Source: Pichia kudriavzevii
Taxonomy: Eukaryota > Ascomycota > Pichiomycetes > Pichiales > Pichiaceae
Assembly (NCBI RefSeq): GCF_003054445.1
Contig: NC_042507.1
Coordinates: 124,001 to 188,000 of the forward strand
DNA: 64,000 nucleotides
Direction: 5' to 3'
Shown: in pieces, positions 28,557 through 36,961 of the stretch
How positions within the stretch are numbered: the stretch's first letter is position 1
How the letters are laid out: the number at the start of each line of letters is the position of its first letter
The notes under the pieces: model-generated
Seen by the model: the letters and a program-made list of their open reading frames with translations, nothing else
Databases searched by the model: none
Told to the model about the DNA's origin: nothing
Program-made: the position numbers and the translations under genes

Positions 28557-30131
28557 TTATAACTTGAAATCAATGTCAATGTCTATTGTTTTAATGAGAG
28601 CGTCAATACCTTCTCTTCTAAAAATACTGTTCTTTATTTTATTCTTCTCCTCCTTCTCATCGATCACCTGTTTCTCATCTTTCACCTCATTTCCGTCTTG
28701 CTTGTTCGAAGATTTGTAGAATACCTTTGGATTGGTTCTTAATCTACTGAAAGGATCATTAAAATCGTTGTTTTGGAGTTGTTTACGTTTTGTCTCCACC
28801 AATTTCTTTTCTGCTTTTCTAATATACTCTTGATTAGACTTTTGGTTTCTAATATTCAACTCAGCCAATTTGGAGGTGTTTTTTGACCCGTTGAACATGG
28901 CTCCTAGATCCTCAATCTTTTTTTGAAGAGATTTTGCAAGGTTTGGATCACCACGCTCCAAGGCCACTTGTAACTCTTCCCTTAACCTTCCCAATTTTTT
29001 GACGGTATTTGCTGCATTTTGGGTGACGACTAATTCCTCTTTCTTCGCAATCATCTTGTTGATGTCGGCATCAGTTAAAATTCTTGTGGCCATGTTTCTT
29101 AAGTCATTAAATTTCATTTCAACATACCCAACGGTAGGCAATTGTTGGCTGGAAGATACCACGAGTTTTTTGTACAAATCATAATCTTCTGGAACAAATT
29201 CAGAATTGGATAGACAACTGATATCAACGACATGCTGTGAGTTACCTTGAGATACCTTTAGGTATGTGTTGCAGGGTTTACCTGATAACTTATAAGGCTT
29301 TCCACCCCGTTTCACTTCTACGACCAATGCCATCCTATATTCCGATCTTTGTGTATTTCTATTCAACCCAATGTTAACTCTAACAAAAGTCCCAGGAATA
29401 CAACTATCAAATTCGTCACGATACAGGAACTCTTCGAGAACTTTTCTGGACGACCTTATTTTTTCATTTATTTCTTTCAGTGTGGCTTCCTTGTGTTGAG
29501 ATGAATCATATCTGCTTCTAGACCGAGATTCTCGTGAGCCGTAATCATCAGAATAAAATCCATAATCTTCTTCTTCCTCATCGTTATAGCCAGCAAGCTC
29601 TCTAAGATCGTCGTCTTCATCAGCATCATCTATAAGATCGTCATCTTCATCTTCTTCCTCATAGTCACCTCTTTTTCTTCTTGCTTCTCTCGCAGACTTC
29701 TTTTCCCTTTGTTTTTTCAACTCTGAGAGTTTGCTTGTCTTCATCTTCTTCGCTGAAGAGCCAGTCGTTAGAGTTTTTGATTCGACCTTATTTTGCCTTG
29801 CTCTTAAAGCTAGAAATCGCCTTTCTCTAAACTTTTCTTTTTCTTGAATACGTTCATACAAAATGGCTTCCCTATCCATTTCGTCCATTTGCATTAGCTT
29901 ATTCTTATCCTCCTCATCCTTATACTTTCCTTCTAATGGATACGGATCTTCTTCAGGATCTAATTCACCAATATCATCATCATCCTCTTCTCCTTCATCG
30001 TTCTCATCATCATCAGATTCATCTATAGTTCGCTTAGAGCCACGGGATGGCTTGGAATTATCTGGTTCGTAATCGCTTTCCTCTTCAGATCCTATACCTG
30101 CTAATTCTAAAAGATCGTCGTCACTGTCCAT
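28557..30131 (-). CDS. RTF1: Paf1 complex subunit Rtf1 (Plus3 domain)
   Basis: The 524-residue protein begins MDSDDDLLELAGIGSEEESD, the usual acidic Rtf1 N-terminus. It carries acidic and Arg/Lys-rich blocks around residues 130-190, and has a Plus3 domain (about 213-345) with three basic positions in a fold that includes LEEFLYRDEFDSCIPGTFVRV and YRMALVVEVKRGGKPYKL. A coiled-coil segment follows (about 350-430). As part of the Paf1 complex it binds Spt5 and promotes H2B ubiquitination during elongation. Length is close to yeast Rtf1 (558). It is divergent from the RMD-family gene over a 319-bp promoter region. Confidence 0.95.
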   Translation of the reverse strand: MDSDDDLLELAGIGSEEESDYEPDNSKPSRGSKRTIDESDDDENDEGEEDDDDIGELDPEEDPYPLEGKYKDEEDKNKLMQMDEMDREAILYERIQEKEKFRERRFLALRARQNKVESKTLTTGSSAKKMKTSKLSELKKQREKKSAREARRKRGDYEEEDEDDDLIDDADEDDDLRELAGYNDEEEEDYGFYSDDYGSRESRSRSRYDSSQHKEATLKEINEKIRSSRKVLEEFLYRDEFDSCIPGTFVRVNIGLNRNTQRSEYRMALVVEVKRGGKPYKLSGKPCNTYLKVSQGNSQHVVDISCLSNSEFVPEDYDLYKKLVVSSSQQLPTVGYVEMKFNDLRNMATRILTDADINKMIAKKEELVVTQNAANTVKKLGRLREELQVALERGDPNLAKSLQKKIEDLGAMFNGSKNTSKLAELNIRNQKSNQEYIRKAEKKLVETKRKQLQNNDFNDPFSRLRTNPKVFYKSSNKQDGNEVKDEKQVIDEKEEKNKIKNSIFRREGIDALIKTIDIDIDFKL

Positions 30132-30450
30132 ATTATTTTGGTGGTCTTGTTTGAGCTTTGAATGTTTCTCTCGTCGCCATTGCTCTAGTGATCCATTTTG
30201 ATGACTTCATCCTCGTCTTCGCCATTTACATATTCATGAATTTCTCCGCTCTGAAAAAAAATCATTAACAAGCGCGGGTATCTCCCGATTAGGAAACTCA
30301 GATAGTTTTGTCTCCCTTCACTTTTAACTAGAGACCGTCTCAGATAGAGATGCCCTCTTGGTTGAGAGTATTAGCTCAAATAATACAAATAACACCTTAG
30401 AAAGGGGTTGTCGAGTCTAGTGGTTTTGGAAGTCAACATAGTATTAAAAA
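30132..30450. promoter_or_regulatory. Divergent promoter RTF1 / RMD-family gene
   Basis: No gene is visible. The middle (about 30320-30420) has a tRNA-like look at first glance (paired GC-rich bits) but lacks a GGTTCRANNCC B box on either strand. Confidence 0.4.
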
Positions 30451-32565
30451 ATGTACAACACTACCACATACACCAGCCAGAATGCGGGAAGGAGGGATCA
30501 GTTGCCAGCTGAGAAAAGTCAAACATCCACAGCAAAACGATCACCATCAATTTTGGTTACTGACGTTAGAAAGAATCAAATAAGAGCGCCATTTGCTGGC
30601 CATAAGCTACAACAGCAAAAATCAAAGGATGAAAGGACGCAAGATAGGGTATCTAACTTTGTTAAAAGTATGAGAAGGTCATCAAATTCTAAATATTCTA
30701 AGATATCGATTTCCAATTTAACGTCTAATATCAGCGATATTCCATCCTCCAGGCAGCGTGAACTCCCGAGGTTCATGACTAATGACCCTCTTGTTAGTCG
30801 CCGTAACTCTCAAAAGATTCCACAGTACACAAAAAATTTGCCAAGTAGAACATCGAAAGTTACAGAAAAACTGGTGCTTATTCCCGAGCAGGAGTCAAAT
30901 CATTCAGTTGATGGAAGTAGAGAGAAAACTACCAATGAGAATATTTTTCAGGAAGTAAATAAAAGAACTAAAGCTGAAAAACTGACTAAGGAACAACGAG
31001 AGGTTGAATATCCTAGAGTTACTGCATATTTGATAGCGGAAGGATTCAACCTCAAGCTAACTTCCAAATTTCTTGCTAAAAACCATTGTGTTTTACCACG
31101 ACTGTACGATGAAGTACTATATATTCCTTATTCTTTACCCTTACTTCCTGGGGAAAATGGGTATAGAGTTCAATCAAACACATCTTTGAAAATGCAACGA
31201 GGAATAAAATTGATGGAACAGTTTATTGATAAATCTGAAGAAAGAGATCATCATTATGAGTTCTACTCGGGCGCTGATCACGAGAACAAGGATGCAACCG
31301 ATATTGACGAGATAGTAAACTCTCCAAACCAAAACGATTTTGATCCTTCTGAACCGCAATTCTTTGTCAGTAACAGCCCGACTGATAGTCTTTTAGAACA
31401 GGAAGCCGAAGAAAGTAGATCAGATTCAAACGGGTCCTGTAAATCCAATATATCAGCAGATTTGAAAACTTCTTCTTCAAGTGATCTAAATCATTCACAT
31501 AAGAAAATTGACAATCATGAGAAAGATGATATGGATAAATATGCACATGACACGAAAAGGAGAAACTCATTTAAAAAAGGTTTGCCTGACTTAAGCAAGC
31601 ATGCAGAAATGTTTATACTTGATTATGGTGTTGTAGTATTTTGGAATTTTAGTGAAATTCATGAAAAGAACATTCTTGCTGATTTGGTTTTTGCAAAAAT
31701 TGAGCCTGGTGAGTTTGATGAGGAAGAAGAAGATGATGATGATGATGATGATGATGACGATGACGATGACGGTGAAAACGATGGTCAAGAAGATAGTGAT
31801 GAGATCTATCCTGAAAATAATTATGGCGGAAATGTGGAAAACCATAATGATACTGCTGTACCTGGTGTTTGTAAACCTTCCGACAGCACAAAATGTACCA
31901 GTGAGAGCTCTGGTGATGAATCAGAAGAAATGCGGCAAACTGAACTATCATTAATAATAAAACCTGTTCCTGAACATGACATCGAAACTGAAGAATTTCA
32001 CTTTGAATATAACAAAGATGTTCCAACCCCCCGCATATACAATGATATGATCACTCTAAAGTCTGGAGATCACTTAATCAAACTAACAATGTCACATGCA
32101 ATAGCTCAATCGACAAAATTGTCATTATTTGAAAGTAAGATGTCAGGTGTTTTAAACTCTATTTCGAGATTACCGAAAGCTCTTGCATTGACAGGCCAAC
32201 TACAAAACTATACTTCAAAAAGACTTTTGGCTAAAACTGGGCGATTATTTCAATTACGTAGTGAGGTCAATTTATTGTCAAACGTCCTTGATACCCCGGA
32301 GTATTTTTGGTCTATTGAGCCTGGTTTGCACCCCTTATACACAGCTGTTCGGGATTATTTAGAAATTGAGCAGAGAGTGGAGGTTATAAATGATCGATGT
32401 AAGGTATTTTTGGACTTCTTTGATATTTTATCAGACTCGTTAGCAGAGAAGAAGATGACTAAAATAACGAAAATGTTAATTCTGGCTATTGGTCTGAGTG
32501 TCATTGTCTCAATCTTTGAAATATTTGTGCGGTACCTGATTATCTCAAAATTGAAAAGTACATAA
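30451..32565 (+). CDS. DUF155 protein of the RMD1/RMD8 (Sif2/Sif3) family
   Basis: The 704-residue product has the DUF155 core of Rmd1/Rmd8. The recognisable blocks are RVTAYLIAEGFNLKLTSKFL (about 192-211), AEMFILDYGVVVFWNFSE (about 385-402), and a C-terminal helical region (about 520-660, with TGRLFQLRSEVNLLSNVLDT and PEYFWSIEPGLHPLY). One transmembrane helix is close to the C-terminus (about 674-697). S. cerevisiae RMD1 and RMD8 are needed for sporulation; the mitochondrial homologue is RMND1. The core is split by two long disordered inserts (about 245-380 and 420-510), the second with a run of 12 Asp encoded mainly by GAT. Length is nearer to Rmd8 (662) than Rmd1 (430), but I leave the symbol blank. 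It is convergent with GUS1. Confidence 0.85.
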   Translation: MYNTTTYTSQNAGRRDQLPAEKSQTSTAKRSPSILVTDVRKNQIRAPFAGHKLQQQKSKDERTQDRVSNFVKSMRRSSNSKYSKISISNLTSNISDIPSSRQRELPRFMTNDPLVSRRNSQKIPQYTKNLPSRTSKVTEKLVLIPEQESNHSVDGSREKTTNENIFQEVNKRTKAEKLTKEQREVEYPRVTAYLIAEGFNLKLTSKFLAKNHCVLPRLYDEVLYIPYSLPLLPGENGYRVQSNTSLKMQRGIKLMEQFIDKSEERDHHYEFYSGADHENKDATDIDEIVNSPNQNDFDPSEPQFFVSNSPTDSLLEQEAEESRSDSNGSCKSNISADLKTSSSSDLNHSHKKIDNHEKDDMDKYAHDTKRRNSFKKGLPDLSKHAEMFILDYGVVVFWNFSEIHEKNILADLVFAKIEPGEFDEEEEDDDDDDDDDDDDDGENDGQEDSDEIYPENNYGGNVENHNDTAVPGVCKPSDSTKCTSESSGDESEEMRQTELSLIIKPVPEHDIETEEFHFEYNKDVPTPRIYNDMITLKSGDHLIKLTMSHAIAQSTKLSLFESKMSGVLNSISRLPKALALTGQLQNYTSKRLLAKTGRLFQLRSEVNLLSNVLDTPEYFWSIEPGLHPLYTAVRDYLEIEQRVEVINDRCKVFLDFFDILSDSLAEKKMTKITKMLILAIGLSVIVSIFEIFVRYLIISKLKST

Positions 32566-32670
32566 AAATTTGACGTTTTTTTTTTTATACGATAGCATAT
32601 AATATATATACATAGAATGCTGCCATTCAAGGGGAGTATAAATTAAAGCACCTTCAAAAAACTACGATAT

Positions 32671-34806
32671 TTATTTCTTTTGTTTACCATCAGGAACAGT
32701 AAAGAATGTGTATAAACCATCCTTGATAGCATCTAGAATGTAGTAACCCTTTCTTTCAAACTGAATAATATCACCAACCTTCATTTGTTCAACATTAACA
32801 TCTGCAATAGCATCTGTGACAAACATGGTTTCTTTAGTCAAAAAGTCTTCAAAATTGTCACCTTCTTCTAACTTGTCCTTGGTAATCAAATGATCAAAGT
32901 CAACTAATTCAACCTTGGTGTTCTTTTCCGCTGCTAACCAGGTTAATTTCTTTTCTGTCTTTCTGAAATCACCGTCTAGGTGCAACTTAGCATCAATGGA
33001 AACAACTTTACCATCAGCATCCTTATTAACTTTAGTGCAAATGACATTACCCCAATCCATAAAAGTGACTTCTTCACCATCTTTAATAGCTTCAGCATCA
33101 GCTTGTTCAATCAACACTTTTGCAGAGTAGTAAACATCTTTCTCACCAACAGCAGGATTCTTCTTATGCTTTGGCTTCTTTTCTGAATGTAATTCCGGAC
33201 CATCAACAATGTTAACAGTAACCAAGTCCTTGGAAACTAAAGCAGTGTGTCTTGGAGCAACTGGATCAATAATCTTTTTGTTTGCAGACCAGATAATGTT
33301 CCAGTCCAAATTAATGATGTTTTTAGATGGACCTTGAGAAATGATAAAGTTTTTCAGGCCTTCAACGGTCATACCTCTTCTTCTGATACCTCTAACAGTT
33401 GGGAATCTTGGATCATCCCAGTTTTCAACGTAACCCTTGTCGACAAACCATTGCAATTTTCTCTTAGATAATAAAGTTCTGACAAAATTCACTCTGGCAA
33501 AATCCCAAATATGAACTTTTCTCAAATGTAATGCTTCCAACATCCATTCATATTGAGCATTTCTATCCCTGTATTCGATTGTTCTTAAGGCATGAGTAAC
33601 GCCTTCTAATGAATCAACAATTGGAACACAGAAATCGTAAGTCGGGTACATCTTCCACTGGGAGCCGGTTCTATGATGTGGTGTCAAATTACATCTGTAA
33701 ATAACAGGATCTCTCAAGGTCTTATTGAGTGCAGTATAATCAATTTTTGCTCTGAGACAGTTCTTGAGGCCTTCTTCAGTACCATTCTTCATTTCCTTGG
33801 TGAAAATCTCCAAGTTCTCCTCAACTGATCTGTCTCTTCTTTCGGATTTGATACCATCCATTCTTTCTGCTCTCATCTTTTCTAAAGGAGTATCATCACA
33901 ATAAGCCTTTCCTTCCTTGATCATTTGAACCGCTAGTTCATACATCTTATCAAAGTAGTCTGATGAATAAGTGATTCTGTCACCCTTAATACCTAATAAT
34001 TCCAAATCTTCAATGATAGAATCTTGGAATTCGGTTTTCTCCTTTGATGGATTTGTATCATCAAATCTAATAATTAGCTTACCCTTGTATGCATTAGCAA
34101 AGTATTGGTTCAAAACTGCGGCCTTAGCATGTCCAATATGCAAGTATCCAGATGGTTCAGGAGGGAATCTAGTAACAACTTCACCTTCCTTTGCGCCAAT
34201 CAGGTCAATTTCAAAATTAGCCTTATGAGTTTCCTTCTTGCCACCTTTGGCTGCCTTCTTCAACTCAGCTAAAGAGGAAGACAATAAGGTTGCCATCTCA
34301 CTAAACCTTTTGTCAGATTCCAAAAACTGGTACCATCTAGTGACATTGATGTAGACAGAGTTCTTTATGACAGAACCCATAACTGGATTTGCCCTCAAAG
34401 CACCCCAAACGGCAATATCTGCAGCAGTAATCTTATAGCCGACAAAGAAAGATCTTAAGTTTAAATGTTGTTCGATAGTTTCTAAGTCAAGAGATAGTTT
34501 CTTGAAGTCTTTAACTAACAATTTTTCGTAAGCAAACTTGATCCACTTTTGTGATTCTTCCTTAGCCAAAATAGCAGATGGATATTCTGTTGCTAAGTAG
34601 TTAAGAATTTCAGCAGAATCGGTTGCAACTGATTCTCCATCCTTTAATAATTGAGCAGATGCGTTAACATCCTTGGAGATAGTTTTAGAATCTAGAAATT
34701 CAAGTTTGACAGAAGCATCCGTGGAGGTATTCACAAATGCAGCTGCTGACATTAAAGCATAATCAACAGCAGGTGCTTTACCTGCAATCTTTAAAGTATA
34801 ACTCAT
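32671..34806 (-). CDS. GUS1: Cytosolic glutamyl-tRNA synthetase
   Basis: The 711-residue protein is close to yeast Gus1 (708). An N-terminal GST-like domain (about 1-190), used for docking to Arc1, precedes a class I catalytic core that begins VVTRFPPEPSGYLHIGHAKA with the HIGH motif at about 220. The second class I motif appears as LSKRKLQW (about 443-450). A beta-barrel anticodon-binding region fills about 520-700. It ligates Glu to tRNA-Glu in the cytosol and in yeast also supplies mitochondria. The PSGYLHIGHAKAA sequence is of the eukaryotic/archaeal GlxRS type. Codon use is strongly biased, suiting a highly expressed gene. The CDS ends DGKQKK, 105 bp from the convergent RMD-family stop. 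Confidence 0.97.
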   Translation of the reverse strand: MSYTLKIAGKAPAVDYALMSAAAFVNTSTDASVKLEFLDSKTISKDVNASAQLLKDGESVATDSAEILNYLATEYPSAILAKEESQKWIKFAYEKLLVKDFKKLSLDLETIEQHLNLRSFFVGYKITAADIAVWGALRANPVMGSVIKNSVYINVTRWYQFLESDKRFSEMATLLSSSLAELKKAAKGGKKETHKANFEIDLIGAKEGEVVTRFPPEPSGYLHIGHAKAAVLNQYFANAYKGKLIIRFDDTNPSKEKTEFQDSIIEDLELLGIKGDRITYSSDYFDKMYELAVQMIKEGKAYCDDTPLEKMRAERMDGIKSERRDRSVEENLEIFTKEMKNGTEEGLKNCLRAKIDYTALNKTLRDPVIYRCNLTPHHRTGSQWKMYPTYDFCVPIVDSLEGVTHALRTIEYRDRNAQYEWMLEALHLRKVHIWDFARVNFVRTLLSKRKLQWFVDKGYVENWDDPRFPTVRGIRRRGMTVEGLKNFIISQGPSKNIINLDWNIIWSANKKIIDPVAPRHTALVSKDLVTVNIVDGPELHSEKKPKHKKNPAVGEKDVYYSAKVLIEQADAEAIKDGEEVTFMDWGNVICTKVNKDADGKVVSIDAKLHLDGDFRKTEKKLTWLAAEKNTKVELVDFDHLITKDKLEEGDNFEDFLTKETMFVTDAIADVNVEQMKVGDIIQFERKGYYILDAIKDGLYTFFTVPDGKQKK

Positions 34807-35513
34807 GGTGTTGTCTGGCCAAACAAAACCAAAAAGAGGATCCTTATGAAGAATGTCGTTCGTATAATCTAGTTCAATTTTCTAAAAAAAAAAGTTCCAT
34901 CTACGAAACTGCGTCTACTTTGGCGGGCCACCAAGTTTGCCGCTAAAAGTATACACGACAATAATATATGTTGTGCAATAGAGCTTTTTGATTTCTTCTG
35001 AGCACCTACACCATAGAGCTGCTAGGATATACTTGAAATGTATTTATTTTATTCTACCCTGCTTCTCTATCTCTCCTGTGGCCTTTTCCCCGACAAGACA
35101 ACATTGCAGAAGAATAAAGTAAAGAAAGACGTAATATTTGTACGCAAATTCGAAATGATAGCAAGATATATCTATTTTAGTCACATTATAGTTTAGGCGG
35201 AACGGCTACAAGTTAATTTTGAACAATACAATGTGTAATGTCTCCACTTGTCCAAACCGCATCATCTTGTTAATCTAAGACTAACAGTTCTGTACGTAAT
35301 GCAGAAACCCCTGGTATCCACTTTCATTCCAACAATTAATCATATTTACAGTTCGGTTAGAATTTGTATAACCATCGACGCGTCGATATGGCTTGATGTA
35401 TTAATGAGTTTAGTTTCATAAATTTTTTTTTTTTTCAATGCAATACTTTATCATCTCTATGAAGATACTTGGGTATATCTGTCAATATTATTCTTGAAAA
35501 AGCCAGATTATCA
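34807..35513. promoter_or_regulatory. Divergent promoter region GUS1/RAI1
   Basis: No gene is visible in about 700 bp. A 14-bp perfect palindrome ATCGACGCGTCGAT lies at 35374-35387, including the MCB core ACGCGT. A T-run (about 35422-35435) and an upstream ORF (35438-35497) precede RAI1. An A-run beside TTCTAAAA lies about 65-80 bp upstream of the GUS1 ATG. Confidence 0.5.
35438..35497 (+). promoter_or_regulatory. Possible uORF upstream of RAI1
   Basis: An ATG at 35438 opens 19 codons ending in TGA at 35495-35497, with a second in-frame ATG at 35459. It ends 16 bp before the RAI1 ATG at 35514 and is in a different frame. It could dampen RAI1 translation if the transcript starts upstream; the transcript start is not known. 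Confidence 0.35.
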
Positions 35514-36710
35514 ATGCAAGAAACTTATTCGATAAGAAAATTTTCCGAGAACTCCACTGTAAAAAGACCAAAGGAAATCGGCTCGTTTTCTAGAGACATT
35601 GAGAACAGAATTCATATTGATGATTCACAACTAAGTTATTATTATTTACCTGATGGTGATTTGGATGGGAACCCGGGAATCAATTTGGGAGCTGGACTTG
35701 CTTCCTTCAGAAAGAACCCAAAAGTGGATTACGGAGATTTCGCAGGGCTGTTGGGAAGCATAATGAAATATGAGCAAGAACATGGTAAGAAAGTAAATGC
35801 AAAGATTATTTCTTGGAGAGGGTTAATGAAAAAGCTGATGCTGTTACCATATGATAACAGAGAAAGATTCATTTTCAATATTGTTGTTTTTGATGGGCAA
35901 CTATTTATCCAATCAGATTTTGAGTTCAGGAAGTATTGTGAAGAGCAAGATGAAGAGAGTTTGAATGATATCCAAAGAAAATTTATATACTCGGGCTACA
36001 AATTTGAAACAATTGCAACGTTACCAAAACCTTGGGCAGAATGTACCAGAAAGGAAATAGAAAAGAGAAACAAGTTAGAAGTTAATAACATTGAGCAATA
36101 TTGTTCTGTTGTAAGGACTACCATTGGGTCTACATCATTGGTCTTAGGCGCTGAGGTGGATTGTGTTTATGATTACAAACCTTGTGATGGAAGTGATCCA
36201 TTGGCACATTACGTTGAACTGAAAACTACCGGACCTTTAAATGATCCAACTAAGGTTGCTAATTTTGAGAATAAATTGTTATCAACATGGGCACAATGTT
36301 TTCTTGTGGGTATTCCTAGAATTATATATGCATTTAGAGATGGTTCCTTACAAGTCCGTAGCATCGAAGAGTTTAAAACAGAAGAAATTCCACTTTTGAT
36401 AAAAAATAATCCAATAAATGTTCAAAAACACAAGCAAAACCCAAACTTAAAGGTGGTCAATAAATCTATGCAGTCAATCAAGTATCTAAGTGGCATCTTA
36501 CAGTGGCTAGAACAAAGCATCGACATCAATGATGAGAGCAAAACATACACTTTGGAATTCAATCCTTCAAAGAACAGTATGTTTGTCACATTGTCACCAA
36601 ATCCCGAAGACATTACGACAAAGTTATTATCACCATACAACGAGGAGAAGGGAGGAATGCTCACCGAAGAGTTTAAAGCATGGAGGAAGGAGTTGAAGGG
36701 GAAGAAGTAA
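35514..36710 (+). CDS. RAI1: Rai1/DXO-family decapping nuclease
   Basis: The 398-residue protein has the Rai1/DXO fold motifs: GAEVDCVYD with Glu214 and Asp216, and VELKT with Glu235 and Lys237, which together form the divalent-metal and catalytic site. Also seen are KIISWRGLMKKLM (motif I-like, about 103-115) and ENKLLSTWAQCFLVGIPRII (about 251-270). Rai1 hydrolyses incompletely capped 5' ends and stimulates the nuclear 5'-3' exonuclease Rat1. The start is the ATG at 35514 (MQETYSIRKF); the open frame runs up to a TTG at 35469, which is not a credible start. Length is close to yeast Rai1 (387). It is convergent with GCN20 over a 251-bp region containing long T and A runs. Confidence 0.92.
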   Translation: MQETYSIRKFSENSTVKRPKEIGSFSRDIENRIHIDDSQLSYYYLPDGDLDGNPGINLGAGLASFRKNPKVDYGDFAGLLGSIMKYEQEHGKKVNAKIISWRGLMKKLMLLPYDNRERFIFNIVVFDGQLFIQSDFEFRKYCEEQDEESLNDIQRKFIYSGYKFETIATLPKPWAECTRKEIEKRNKLEVNNIEQYCSVVRTTIGSTSLVLGAEVDCVYDYKPCDGSDPLAHYVELKTTGPLNDPTKVANFENKLLSTWAQCFLVGIPRIIYAFRDGSLQVRSIEEFKTEEIPLLIKNNPINVQKHKQNPNLKVVNKSMQSIKYLSGILQWLEQSIDINDESKTYTLEFNPSKNSMFVTLSPNPEDITTKLLSPYNEEKGGMLTEEFKAWRKELKGKK

Positions 36711-36744
36711 ATTTATATTATTTTTGTATATTAAGTTACAATTA

Positions 36745-36790
36745 TTTTTTTTTTTTTGGATTTCAAGGCTTTTTTTTTAAAAAAAAAAAA
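36745..36790. terminator. T13 / T9A12 tracts between RAI1 and GCN20
   Basis: Between two convergent stops there is a T13 run (36745-36757) and a T9A12 inverted tract (36770-36790). Tracts of this kind are typical of yeast 3' ends and could serve both genes. A role in termination is inferred from position and composition only. Confidence 0.45.
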
Positions 36791-36961
36791 TTTCATATTG
36801 TAAAGGTTAAATACGTGAAATAAAAGCCAATGAGAGAATGAAAACCAAAGAAAGCAATTAGACGTTTTTTGTGTTTGTTGGCAATTCTCCAGCTAGTGTT
36901 TATCAAACAGAGTAATTAAGGATAGACTTAACAATATGAGGCTTTTCCTATAAAAAAATGT

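Noticed and set aside
30320-30420. tRNA-like segment between RTF1 and the RMD-family gene
   Set aside because: No B box on either strand and no consistent acceptor stem.
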